From Bacteroidota bacterium (GTDB lineage Bacteria; Bacteroidota; Bacteroidia; NS11-12g; UBA955): a stretch of 49,679 bases of DNA. The stretch covers positions 1 to 49,679 of the forward strand of contig JAURFW010000015.1 of the NCBI GenBank assembly GCA_030834125.1, in the 5' to 3' direction. Made by a program: the position numbers and the translations under genes. Position 1 is the first letter of the stretch. Each line of letters opens with the position of its first letter. The notes under the pieces were generated by a model that saw only the letters and a program-made list of their open reading frames with translations, was not told the origin of the DNA and did no database searches. Of this stretch, positions 1 to 8,641 are shown in pieces.

Positions 1-914
1 CGACGCAGTTGAACGCGCATTGGACGCTCTTTTGAACTTAAGTATTTAATGCCTTCGCTATATGTATTACGAGTAGTTCTACCTGGGTAACCCATGGTCA
101 TTGCAAAATCTCCTTCTTTTACACCTTTGATGCTAACAGGTAGGAAATGCTTTGGGTTATAAGGTTTATTGTCTTTATTGAAGTCTGCAGGCTTATTGTC
201 AGAATTAGAATATATTCTGAACATTGAAAAGTCGCAAGTGTGACGAGGCCAACGCCAGTTATCCGTTTCACCACCAAATTTACCAATGTTTTCAGGAGGA
301 GTACCTACCAAACGAATATCACGATACACTTCGTAATACATTGCTAGAAATTGGTTTCCATTAGAAAACTCGGCAATATCTATTTGGTAATTGCTTTTTT
401 CATCGCCAAGAGCTTCATAAAGAGCATTTTGAAGTGCTTTTAAGTTTTCAGCAACTGCTTTACTTCTTTCTGTTTCATCTCCGTTGATTGTTGTTCCTTC
501 TAAAACCTTAGAGGTAACATCATCAATTTTTCTAAGTAGGCCAATTTGAAATTGTGCAGGTCTTTCCTCTTCCATTGAAGACGCCCAAAATCCATTTGAT
601 AAGATATTATCTTGTGGAGTTGATAAACTTTGGATGGCATCATAACCACAGTGGTGGTTGGTTAAAAACATTCCTTTATCGGAGATTATTTCACCTGAAC
701 AAAACATTCTTCCGTTAGACATCAAACGTACAATTGCATCCTTTACAGATGCATTATTGATAGAGTAAATGTCTTCAGCCGAAAGGGTTAATCCACGAGC
801 TTGCATCTTGTCTTGCATTTTGCTCAACAAGGTAAGTGGCCACATTCCTTCGTCGGCCTTTAGCGAGAAAACACTGCTAATCGCTACAAGTAATGAAAGT
901 AAACGAATTTTCAT
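1..914 (-). CDS. S46 family dipeptidyl peptidase (DPP7/DPP11-like), 3' end outside the window
   Basis: This is an open frame on the minus strand from ATG at 914 to the window edge with no stop, so about 304 N-terminal residues are present. Residues 1-20 look like a signal peptide ending near LKADEG. The motif TNHHCGY (about 85-91) supplies the catalytic His of the chymotrypsin-fold S46 family. GGETDNWRWPRHTCDF, further on, is the block that carries the catalytic Asp. The catalytic Ser lies beyond the edge. S46 enzymes are periplasmic or outer-membrane-associated dipeptidyl peptidases that feed dipeptides to asaccharolytic or proteolytic Bacteroidota. Whether it is DPP7 or DPP11 type cannot be settled, because the S1-pocket residue is not in the window. 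A near-match promoter box (TATCTTCG) lies 5 nt before the ATG. Family certain, specificity unknown. Confidence 0.93.
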   Translation of the reverse strand, partial: MKIRLLSLLVAISSVFSLKADEGMWPLTLLSKMQDKMQARGLTLSAEDIYSINNASVKDAIVRLMSNGRMFCSGEIISDKGMFLTNHHCGYDAIQSLSTPQDNILSNGFWASSMEEERPAQFQIGLLRKIDDVTSKVLEGTTINGDETERSKAVAENLKALQNALYEALGDEKSNYQIDIAEFSNGNQFLAMYYEVYRDIRLVGTPPENIGKFGGETDNWRWPRHTCDFSMFRIYSNSDNKPADFNKDNKPYNPKHFLPVSIKGVKEGDFAMTMGYPGRTTRNTYSEGIKYLSSKERPMRVQLR

Positions 915-919
915 GCTTG

Positions 920-927
920 CGAAGATA
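920..927 (-). promoter_or_regulatory. Possible -7 box (7/8 match to TAnnTTTG) for the S46 peptidase
   Basis: On the minus strand this reads TATCTTCG, one mismatch from the Bacteroidota -7 consensus TAnnTTTG. It ends 5 nt before the ATG at 914, the same spacing as the perfect boxes elsewhere in the window. Confidence 0.4.
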
Positions 928-975
928 ATCAATTCACAACTAAACCTTAAGGATCAAATTTCAAAAACCGTTTGA

Positions 976-1677
976 CTATTCCTCTTCATCATTTTCCTCT
1001 TCAGAATTCTTTGGTTCTTCCACAAACCAGGAGGCCACATAACCTGTAAACACACCAAATAATCCTACCCCTCCGGTCATTAAAACCAAAGCAATTAGTC
1101 TACCTTTTGTAGTAACAGGATATAAATCTCCATATCCAACGGTAGTTATTGTAACATAGGCCCACCATAGGGCGTCTTCAGCAGTTTTGATGTTTGATTT
1201 TGGAGAAGTTTCGACTTCTAAAATTGCAATTGATGAAAAAAGAACCAGCATAATTGCTAATATTAAGGCAAAGGTTATGGTGCCTTTCATGTGGTTCCGG
1301 AAAATACTTTTTACTATATGTGAAACGGATTTGTAGGCTTTTATAACTCTAATTATTTGAATCACACGAGCAATTCTACCCAATCTAAAAACACCGTTAA
1401 CAGGGACACTTGCGAGCAAGTCGATCCATCCCCATCTCATATATTTTAATTTGCTTTCAGCTTTAAAAAATCGAACTAAAAAGTCAATAAAAAACACAAC
1501 GCATGCTATGTAATCGGTAAAAATTATCAATCTATGAACTTGTGGAGGTAATTTAATTAAGGCATCGATAATTAGTACTCCAAGAACATAAAAGGAAAGA
1601 ACCAATACTAATAGATTTAAAAACCCTAAACTTTCGTTAATATTAGGTACTACTTTTTTTGCCCTCTTCCACTTCAT
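976..1677 (-). CDS. Voltage-gated potassium channel, six-transmembrane type
   Basis: The protein of 233 residues carries the K+ selectivity filter TVGYGD near its C-terminus, preceded by a pore helix (ALWWAYVTI) and followed by a last membrane helix. Upstream hydrophobic segments fit S1-S3. An S4-like helix, RLGRIARVIQIIRVIK, has positive residues at every third position (R, R, R, Q, R, K), which is the voltage-sensor pattern. The C-terminus is strongly acidic (EEENDEEE) and no RCK/TrkA domain follows. I start at ATG 1677 (MKWKRAKK) rather than a longer TTG frame. A perfect TATTTTTG box ends 5 nt upstream of this ATG, and a terminator lies just before it. It acts in the inner membrane as a K+ conductance. 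Family call firm; voltage gating inferred from S4. Confidence 0.9.
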   Translation of the reverse strand: MKWKRAKKVVPNINESLGFLNLLVLVLSFYVLGVLIIDALIKLPPQVHRLIIFTDYIACVVFFIDFLVRFFKAESKLKYMRWGWIDLLASVPVNGVFRLGRIARVIQIIRVIKAYKSVSHIVKSIFRNHMKGTITFALILAIMLVLFSSIAILEVETSPKSNIKTAEDALWWAYVTITTVGYGDLYPVTTKGRLIALVLMTGGVGLFGVFTGYVASWFVEEPKNSEEENDEEE

Positions 1678-1682
1678 AATTC

Positions 1683-1690
1683 CAAAAATA
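1683..1690 (-). promoter_or_regulatory. -7 promoter box TATTTTTG for the K+ channel gene
   Basis: Perfect match to TAnnTTTG on the minus strand, ending 5 nt before ATG 1677. It lies downstream of the terminator at 1698-1729, so the channel gene probably has its own transcript that is nearly leaderless. Confidence 0.6.
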
Positions 1691-1697
1691 CGGAACA

Positions 1698-1729
1698 TAA
1701 AACAAAAAGTCCCGAGATTATTCGAGACT
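1698..1729 (-). terminator. Rho-independent terminator after the HTH regulator gene
   Basis: On the minus strand an eight-base-pair stem (AGTCTCGA with TCGGGACT, one G-T pair) closes a six-base loop and is followed directly by the T-rich run TTTTTGTTTT. It sits about 33 bases past the stop of the regulator gene and before the channel start, separating the two transcripts. Confidence 0.6.
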
Positions 1730-1762
1730 ATATAATAACTGATAATTATAAAGTTTTTAAAA

Positions 1763-2728
1763 CTACATTCCAAGCATCTGTTTTTTTAATTGGTATTCTT
1801 GTTGAAGCTTGATTCTAATATGATTTCCTGTTTTACTTAATAATGTGCCATTTTCTTTACAGGTATTTAACCAATTTTCTGTTGATAATACCCAATGTGG
1901 TGTATCACTAATAACTACTCCGCTCATCTGTGAGCATATTACTGCATTTTTATCCTTAATAGTGTGAAAAATCATGCTGTTATCGGCAGTAATCATCGGT
2001 GTGAAATACATTTTAATACGCGATCCTTTGTAATTAGGGATGTATGGATTCAGTTTTCTACCTTCTTCTGCTTGCTTGAAAATTAGGTCAATCAGTTGAT
2101 CATATTCTCCTAATACCTTTCTGTAAGAATTATCAGAGTCAAACATACCACATTCTTTATAGTGCTTTATTTGATATAATGTAGAATATATAGTTTCATA
2201 ACCCCAAATTTCATGTGAAACTACTTGTGTATACTTTTCTGCTAGCCTAATAAAAGGACTCTCCAATGAGGTAGGTTTTTCAAATGGCTTATTGGATAGA
2301 GAAGGGTCTTTTAGGAATTCCCTATTCCAAATGAAGTTCTTAAACGAGGATAATGCCGGGAACCATTGATAATAGAAAAAGGGTATTTCTTTTGCACCAT
2401 AAGAAATCTGAGAATGAGGTAAAAATTTGCATCGTTCAACTAGCGATTCTAATTCTTTATAAAAATGATTATAGGTGTAATTTTCAAAATTTAATTCTTT
2501 CAATTTGACACGTGAATAGGTCTCGTTAATATCAGAAAATTGATTGAGATCTATATCTAACTCACGTGCGAGTTTAATCATTTCATCAGCTCGGAATGCT
2601 TGTGGATTTCGAATCCTACGATAAGCTGCATCCTCTGATATATTTAAAAGATCAGACATCATTGCTGCTGTACGAATTCCCATCTTCTTGGTTTTTTCGT
2701 TTAAAATTTGAGTAAATGTTTCAATCAT
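1763..2728 (-). CDS. Helix-turn-helix (XRE/BetR-like) transcriptional regulator with unknown C-terminal domain
   Basis: A 321-residue cytoplasmic protein without signal peptide or membrane segments. Residues about 15-65 look like an XRE-type helix-turn-helix: a helix AAMMSDLLNI, the turn SEDAAYRRIRN and a closing helix ADEMIKLARELDIDLNQF. The remaining 250 residues, rich in aromatic and charged residues, match no domain I can name and may bind a signal or make a dimer. Proteins of this shape are common in Bacteroidota, and their targets are unknown. The gene is transcribed away from the giant secreted hydrolase at 2900 across a 171-bp gap, so that gene is a candidate target by position only. 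I saw no perfect promoter box upstream of its ATG at 2728. Confidence 0.75.
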   Translation of the reverse strand: MIETFTQILNEKTKKMGIRTAAMMSDLLNISEDAAYRRIRNPQAFRADEMIKLARELDIDLNQFSDINETYSRVKLKELNFENYTYNHFYKELESLVERCKFLPHSQISYGAKEIPFFYYQWFPALSSFKNFIWNREFLKDPSLSNKPFEKPTSLESPFIRLAEKYTQVVSHEIWGYETIYSTLYQIKHYKECGMFDSDNSYRKVLGEYDQLIDLIFKQAEEGRKLNPYIPNYKGSRIKMYFTPMITADNSMIFHTIKDKNAVICSQMSGVVISDTPHWVLSTENWLNTCKENGTLLSKTGNHIRIKLQQEYQLKKQMLGM

Positions 2729-2899
2729 ATGTTTTTTCCTTTCGCTTTATGTTAGAAACACATAAATGACGAATATCACCCAAGGCATTTGTGAAAATTG
2801 CAAAAAGTTTTTTCTGGGGATTTTAAATTTAGCATTAATCACCAAGGCTTCTCAGTAGTCCATATTGAACTTTGTAACAACATAAAATAACAAACGTGT

Positions 2900-5800
2900 A
2901 TGAATAAAATATACAAGAAAAACAGAATTGAAAAAATCGATGTTCGTAAATATAACGAGTTGTATTTGCGCATGCGTGGAAAGAGGTGTGTTGTGTTTTA
3001 TAGTTTCAAAGTGATTGTTTGCTTTGCTGCTTTGTGGCTAGGAATTCAATCAACTCTTTTATCACAGGGTTTGGAATTACAAATGCTTAATAAGTTTAAG
3101 AAAATTCAACCCAACAATGGCACTTTGATGAACACTTGGATACCAACAATAGAGACCGAACACATTAATGGTACAAATGAAGATTGGACATCAACATTTA
3201 CTGATGGCGAGGAAATTGAAAGATTAGGTTTGCTTTTGAAATATGGTACAGAAAACTTGAATATTATTGACAGTGTAAGAAGAAATATCAAAGGTCAACA
3301 CATATTAGAAAATACAATTCCGTTGAGTTTGGTGGATGTTTATTACCAGAAACTTAATCCAATTTTGGAACAATCAAATAGGATAATTTATTTAGAGGAC
3401 TCTACTTTAGATTTGAATTTGGAGGGTTTCACCGAGGATATTTATGTTGATCATTTGCTTTTTGGTGTGAACATACCTGTTCAATGGCTAAGATCGGATT
3501 TTACTCATTTAGTTATAGACTCTAATTTATATGTTGGTAATATTGGTTTTGCCTCAGATTTAACGGAGATTTATCTTATTTGTGACGGGAAATCAATTCC
3601 AATTAATTGGAATACTCCAATATTAATTACACCTGAGGTAAGGAGTGGTGCTCCAGTTGAGTTGAAAGTGGTTTTTCCTGAGTTGGATATAAGGTCAGGG
3701 TTTGTTGAAGCCACATTGCCAGAGAGGAAGGATTTTATACGTTTTAGTTCCAAATTTCAATTAGGTGATTGGATTTCTATGCTAAAACCGCCCAGCCTAT
3801 CGGATCCGAATTTAGAGATTCACCATTTTATTGATCCACAATTAGGACTTCCTTATGCCGGTTTATATACAATTCATTACGGTATTGGAGATTTAGGCAA
3901 GACTCGAACATGTTTAGAAAAGCCAATAATTTTAGTTGAGGGTATAGACTTTGGCTATAAAGGTTATCCTTTAGGTAAGTTCGATAACAAATATGGGGAA
4001 AATGGATATATAGATTTGCTGGAGGGGAAGAGTTGGCATGTTCCATCACAAAATTGGAAAAAATGGGAATCTATTGAAGACGCTCCTGCCGTAGTTCAGA
4101 GGTTAAGAGATGAAGGATTTGATATTGTTTATGTAGATTTTTACGATGGCGCTGAAGATATGTCAGTTAATGCAGAGGTTTTAATTCAGATATTTAAAAG
4201 CCTTCAAGATCAGCTTTGTGGAAGAGAAATGCACGTGGTAGGTGTGAGCATGGGCGGTGTAATTGCCCAAAGGTCTATTAAACTTATGGAAAATAGGAAA
4301 ATTCCTCATTGCATCACATCATTAACTGGATTTGATGCACCGTTTCAAGGAGCAAATATTGCCATGGGTTTACAACATTTAGTGAAATATTTAGAAAATT
4401 ATTCTTCCGAAGCAAAAGACCTTTTTCATCGTGTATTAAGGAGGCCTGCAACTCGTCAGTTGTTAGTAAACCATGAATCTTCAAATTATAGACATAATAA
4501 TGCACGACAGAAATGGCTTAGAGAGGACTCTCTTTTTGGCAAATATCCTACCAAACCTTGGTTATTTTCAATTTCAAATGGAAGTTCAAATGGTAAAAAT
4601 TCTAGAATGAAAATGGATGGAAAGGTTGATGTCCAGCCCGGTGGATTCTTGGCTAGATTGCAATTGAGTTTTCCTTTATTTTTTGGTCTAACCAACAATT
4701 ACCTGATAGATATATACGCTGAAAACTTCCATAATAAAACTAAGGATGAGTTCTATTCTGGGCGAGTACATTTTTTAAAGAAATTTTATTCTCACAAGGA
4801 TAACTTGTTGTGGGACCACGTGGCTGGTTCATATGTGAAAAAGTTTGGTTTTTTTGAGGAGTTAGGTAAGTGCAAACTACTGAATAACAGCATATTATCA
4901 AATCAAGATTGCTTTATACCAACAGTAAGTTCTCTAGATTTAACACACGCCGATTACGATAAAAATCATATATCGGATGTAGCATTCAAGGTTAACTCAA
5001 CTGGGATTTCAGATCAATTAACTGGTGAGATGATAAGTCCTTTTAATAGGATCTATACTCCAGAGTCAAATCAACCTCATGTTAAATTAGATAGTAGTAA
5101 AGGCGGAAATATTGATTGGTTAATAAAACAAATAAAATCGGTCTCGCATCATGAATACTCAATGAAACGAGATAGAGACTATAATTTCAAAGCACCAAAT
5201 ATTCGCGTGATTCCCTCGGTTGAAATGAGTGGGACAGGTACTTTAGAAATTAATGGGGTAGGTAACTTCCCGAAGTTAACAGCTGATGATTTTAAAAAAT
5301 TGAAATCTGTACCAGAGCGCAAATTTTTCATAGGTGCGTGCACTTCTAGTGATATTATTATTGATGATTCTGCTAGTTTTTACGTCGGACAACATCAACA
5401 GAGAACAACGGTTTTTATTAACTCATTTTCGAATGTAAAAATCAAAAAAAATGGAAACTTCAATATTGTTAAGGGAGGTAATAAGGTAATTGTTCAAGCA
5501 GGATCGGTATTTGAGTTATCAGATAATTCTGAGTTATATATAGGAAACGGTTCTCAATTAATTATTGAATCTGGGGCAACAATAAAATTCGGTGGAAAAA
5601 GTAAAATTTATCTTGACGGAGATGGTTCATTACTTCATATTAAAGGTCATTTAGAACTTGATTCTGGTTATATATTCAAACCAATTAAAAAATATTTAAA
5701 CCAAGTTGGCTTGGTGAAATTCACAAATGTGGGTTACGGTTATGGAAGTGCTGAAATTAGTGTTCAAAAACACTTTGCTAGTATGCATTTTGAGGGTAAT

Positions 5801-7099
5801 GGACGAAATGGGCATCGAAATCTTCAAATAGAGGGAAATATTGTATTAGATACTAATATTAAAAGTATTGAGCTTCGCAGAAGTTCTTTAATATTTGCCC
5901 CTTCATCATGGTTGAAGGTATCCAAAAAACTTATAATGGATGAAGTACTTTGTACATCTGTAGAGTGGGCAAATGGACCAGCAGGTTCTTTGCAATTTTT
6001 TGGAAATGAACTGTTTCTTACAGATGTAGAATTCTTTTACATGGACACAGCTTGTTTTTTGAATCCTGTTGATGGTTCAAAATCCATAGTTTCTAAACGT
6101 TTAAATTTCTATAATAACAATGTTGGATTGCTTGCAAATAATTCCCGTATTAAGATAGAAAAAAGTGATTTTGCCAATAATTTAGTGGGAGTTTGGTTGT
6201 CCAATATATGGAAGGAAACCATGATTCAGGGGTGTACTTTTACAAGTAATTCTGCAGGGGTAAGAGCAAAAAATGCTACCGAGCAACTGGGTCAATTAAT
6301 GTTAAATGATAATTTATTTGAAGAAAATAATGTTGGACTTCATGTTGTAAAAGTTTTAACTGGCGTTAAATGTAATGAGTTTAAAACGAATAATATTGGG
6401 GTATATAGCAAGGAGTCAATCTTACATCTTGACAAAAAATATCAATACCAGAGTACTGAATTTGAAAGTGATTTTAATTGTGGTTATAATGCCTTCGTAA
6501 ATAATCGAATTAATGCAATGAAGCTTAACAAGTCAGAAATATATTTAAATGGAGATAATGCATTTTTTATAAACCGTAAGTTATACAATAATCAAAAGTA
6601 TATTGTAGGTAGTATTAGAGTAATTGAAACTAAAGAGTATTATTCAAATCAAACTAAGAAGATTAAGTTAGGAGAAAACCTTTGGAGTCCAATTTCAAGC
6701 TCATTCACCACTGATTCAATAGGTTTGAAGTTTGTAAATCTTACAAATGCTTATAAAATTAACACCAGTTTGAATTATTCAACAGATTTAATAAGTGAAT
6801 TTCCATTTGAAGCTTGTTATAAAGCGGATGAATACAGAAATTGGGATCGTTTTAAATGGGCGTCAGATGCAATTGATCAACCAGAAATGGATTCCGATTT
6901 AGGGCCAATTGTTCAGGGGAATAATATTGGTATTAATGATAAAATTAACAGAATTGAAGTTTATGATTTAAAAGGTTCATTATTACATACATTGAGTAAA
7001 AGCTTAATAACACATGTTGAATTAAGTGAAGGAGTGTACATCTTAGTAATAGAGGAAGGCAGTGAATGTCGTTCTATGAAGTTGGGTATTAGAAAATAA
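2900..7099 (+). CDS. Giant secreted GxSxG hydrolase with beta-helix region and T9SS type A sorting domain
   Basis: The protein is 1399 residues long. A hydrophobic stretch at about 31-50 is the export signal. The n-region is long, so ATG codon 24 (MRGKRC) is a plausible alternative start. An alpha/beta-hydrolase domain covers roughly 335-650. It has a strand PIILVEGIDF, a nucleophile elbow GVSMGG (Ser450) and FDAPFQGAN (Asp479) after it, lipase/esterase-like. Residues about 790-1200 contain short Asn/Gly-rich rungs (NNVGLLANN, NLVGVWLSN, NSAGVRAKN, NNVGLHVVK, NNIGVYSKE) typical of a right-handed parallel beta-helix. The last 60 residues (RIEVYDLKG, ELSEGVYILVI) form a type A C-terminal domain for type IX secretion and surface attachment. 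Substrate unknown. The gene is monocistronic, with a strong terminator after it. Domains are seen; enzymatic activity is inferred. Confidence 0.85.
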   Translation: MNKIYKKNRIEKIDVRKYNELYLRMRGKRCVVFYSFKVIVCFAALWLGIQSTLLSQGLELQMLNKFKKIQPNNGTLMNTWIPTIETEHINGTNEDWTSTFTDGEEIERLGLLLKYGTENLNIIDSVRRNIKGQHILENTIPLSLVDVYYQKLNPILEQSNRIIYLEDSTLDLNLEGFTEDIYVDHLLFGVNIPVQWLRSDFTHLVIDSNLYVGNIGFASDLTEIYLICDGKSIPINWNTPILITPEVRSGAPVELKVVFPELDIRSGFVEATLPERKDFIRFSSKFQLGDWISMLKPPSLSDPNLEIHHFIDPQLGLPYAGLYTIHYGIGDLGKTRTCLEKPIILVEGIDFGYKGYPLGKFDNKYGENGYIDLLEGKSWHVPSQNWKKWESIEDAPAVVQRLRDEGFDIVYVDFYDGAEDMSVNAEVLIQIFKSLQDQLCGREMHVVGVSMGGVIAQRSIKLMENRKIPHCITSLTGFDAPFQGANIAMGLQHLVKYLENYSSEAKDLFHRVLRRPATRQLLVNHESSNYRHNNARQKWLREDSLFGKYPTKPWLFSISNGSSNGKNSRMKMDGKVDVQPGGFLARLQLSFPLFFGLTNNYLIDIYAENFHNKTKDEFYSGRVHFLKKFYSHKDNLLWDHVAGSYVKKFGFFEELGKCKLLNNSILSNQDCFIPTVSSLDLTHADYDKNHISDVAFKVNSTGISDQLTGEMISPFNRIYTPESNQPHVKLDSSKGGNIDWLIKQIKSVSHHEYSMKRDRDYNFKAPNIRVIPSVEMSGTGTLEINGVGNFPKLTADDFKKLKSVPERKFFIGACTSSDIIIDDSASFYVGQHQQRTTVFINSFSNVKIKKNGNFNIVKGGNKVIVQAGSVFELSDNSELYIGNGSQLIIESGATIKFGGKSKIYLDGDGSLLHIKGHLELDSGYIFKPIKKYLNQVGLVKFTNVGYGYGSAEISVQKHFASMHFEGNGRNGHRNLQIEGNIVLDTNIKSIELRRSSLIFAPSSWLKVSKKLIMDEVLCTSVEWANGPAGSLQFFGNELFLTDVEFFYMDTACFLNPVDGSKSIVSKRLNFYNNNVGLLANNSRIKIEKSDFANNLVGVWLSNIWKETMIQGCTFTSNSAGVRAKNATEQLGQLMLNDNLFEENNVGLHVVKVLTGVKCNEFKTNNIGVYSKESILHLDKKYQYQSTEFESDFNCGYNAFVNNRINAMKLNKSEIYLNGDNAFFINRKLYNNQKYIVGSIRVIETKEYYSNQTKKIKLGENLWSPISSSFTTDSIGLKFVNLTNAYKINTSLNYSTDLISEFPFEACYKADEYRNWDRFKWASDAIDQPEMDSDLGPIVQGNNIGINDKINRIEVYDLKGSLLHTLSKSLITHVELSEGVYILVIEEGSECRSMKLGIRK

Positions 7100-7121
7100 T
7101 TTAAAAAGTAAAATTCGAACT

Positions 7122-7148
7122 AAAGAGGGGGGAATCTCCCTCTTTTTT
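7122..7148 (+). terminator. Rho-independent terminator after the giant T9SS hydrolase
   Basis: An eight-base-pair perfect stem (AAAGAGGG with CCCTCTTT, extendable by a G-T pair) with an eight-base loop is followed by T residues. It lies 22 bases after the hydrolase stop and before the nuclease operon. Confidence 0.85.
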
Positions 7149-7211
7149 CATTTAAGTGGTTAATATAAACGACAGTCGGAAAGGTGATTTAGGGAAATCT
7201 ATTATTGAGTG

Positions 7212-7219
7212 TAATTTTG
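7212..7219 (+). promoter_or_regulatory. -7 promoter box TAATTTTG for the beta-CASP nuclease operon
   Basis: Perfect TAnnTTTG match ending 4 nt before ATG 7224. With a start point a few bases downstream of the box, the transcript would begin at or next to the start codon. Confidence 0.6.
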
Positions 7220-7223
7220 AAGA

Positions 7224-8639
7224 ATGAAGTTAACCTTTTGGGGTGCAGCACAACAAGTAACTGGTAGTATGCATTTACTGCAACTAGAGAGCGGACTTAA
7301 TGTGCTGGTTGATTGTGGTCTCGATTATGAAAATCGAAAAGAATTTGAAGCAAATAATGCAAAATTTCCTTTTGATCCAGCAAGTATAGATTTATTGATA
7401 TTAACTCATGCACATATAGATCACTCTGGTAACATTCCGAATCTAATCAAACAGGGTTTTTCTGGTAATGTAATATGCTCAGAGCCAACGCTTGAATTAA
7501 GCGATTATCTACTTCAAGATAGTTTGAACATTCAAATGATGGAGGTTAGAAAGAAGCGTAAAAATTATTTTAAAAAGAAGAAATCAAAAAAGGTGTCAGC
7601 ATCTGTTCCTCAGGCCTTGTATTCAAAAAAGCATATCATCGATTTTATTGATATGACAATAGCTTTAAAAGATGGAGAAGTTTTTGAAAGTGAAAATGGT
7701 GAAATTCAGATAGAATTGGTTCCGGCTGGACACATCTTAGGTGCAATGAGCGCTCGATTAACCATTAATGAAAATGGTGAAACAAAGGTTATAGGCTTCA
7801 CAGGAGATTTGGGTAATCGAAATTCAAAATTAGTTCCTGATCCTATTCCCATGGATGGTTTGAACTATTTAGTTTCTGAGAGTACTTACGGCGGCAGAAA
7901 ACATATGAATGACAGCAGAAATGCCGAAGAAATTCTACTTGAAGAGGTTGTAGATACTTGTGTTAATAGAGGTGGAAAGTTAGTCATTCCGGCATTTAGT
8001 GTGGGTAGAACGCAGGCAATACTTTTTACTTTAAATCAGTTATTTGCAAGTAAGAAATTGCCAGAAATAAAAGTATTTACTGATAGTCCTTTGGCAATTA
8101 AGTCTACGCGTGTATATCAGCAGAATTTAGAATATCTCAACAAGGAAGCACACGAATTTCAACGCAAATATGGATCGCTTTTTGACTTTCCATTACTGCA
8201 AGTTGTTGAAGATGAAAGAGAAAGTGAGTATTTGAGTGTATTGCCAGAGCCATGTATTGTTGTGTCGGCTGCTGGTATGGTTGAAGGTGGAAGGATTCAA
8301 ATGCATGTAAGAAATAATATTGGACACGCAGAGAATACTATATTAATTGCTGGTTTTTGCGCTGAAGGAACTTTAGGCGATAGACTTTTAAGAGGTCAGG
8401 ATTTTGTAGAAATTAATAGAAAGGAGAGACCAGTTAAAGCAAAGGTTAGTAGGATTGATGTATTTAGCGCTCACCCTGATCACGAGCAATTGTTAGATTA
8501 CTTTAGAGAATCAAATGCCGGATTTTTGGATTCGTTATTTTTAGTGCATGGAGAAGCTGAACAAATGAAAATACTTGCTGATGACGTTAAAGATTTAAAA
8601 GTTATTATGCCCCAAAAAGGGGAATCATTTGAATTATAA
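7224..8639 (+). CDS. Metallo-beta-lactamase/beta-CASP family RNA-processing nuclease
   Basis: The 471-residue protein begins directly with the metallo-beta-lactamase fold (MKLTFWGAAQQVTGS). The zinc-binding signature THAHIDHSGN places H62, H64, D66 and H67 as metal ligands. Further ligands are in PAGHILG and TGDLG. A beta-CASP insertion follows, with ESTYGGRKH, IPAFSVGRTQA, the VVSAAGMVEGGR block and a final SAHPDH. This architecture is shared with the YSH1/CPSF73-like bacterial exonucleases, which act on RNA in the cytoplasm. A lysine-rich stretch at about 110-125 (RKKRKNYFKKKKSKK) could contact nucleic acid. It is the first gene of an apparent operon with lpxK (2-nt gap), gldH and comM. RNA rather than DNA as substrate is inferred from the family. 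Confidence 0.9.
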   Translation: MKLTFWGAAQQVTGSMHLLQLESGLNVLVDCGLDYENRKEFEANNAKFPFDPASIDLLILTHAHIDHSGNIPNLIKQGFSGNVICSEPTLELSDYLLQDSLNIQMMEVRKKRKNYFKKKKSKKVSASVPQALYSKKHIIDFIDMTIALKDGEVFESENGEIQIELVPAGHILGAMSARLTINENGETKVIGFTGDLGNRNSKLVPDPIPMDGLNYLVSESTYGGRKHMNDSRNAEEILLEEVVDTCVNRGGKLVIPAFSVGRTQAILFTLNQLFASKKLPEIKVFTDSPLAIKSTRVYQQNLEYLNKEAHEFQRKYGSLFDFPLLQVVEDERESEYLSVLPEPCIVVSAAGMVEGGRIQMHVRNNIGHAENTILIAGFCAEGTLGDRLLRGQDFVEINRKERPVKAKVSRIDVFSAHPDHEQLLDYFRESNAGFLDSLFLVHGEAEQMKILADDVKDLKVIMPQKGESFEL

Positions 8640-8641
8640 AT

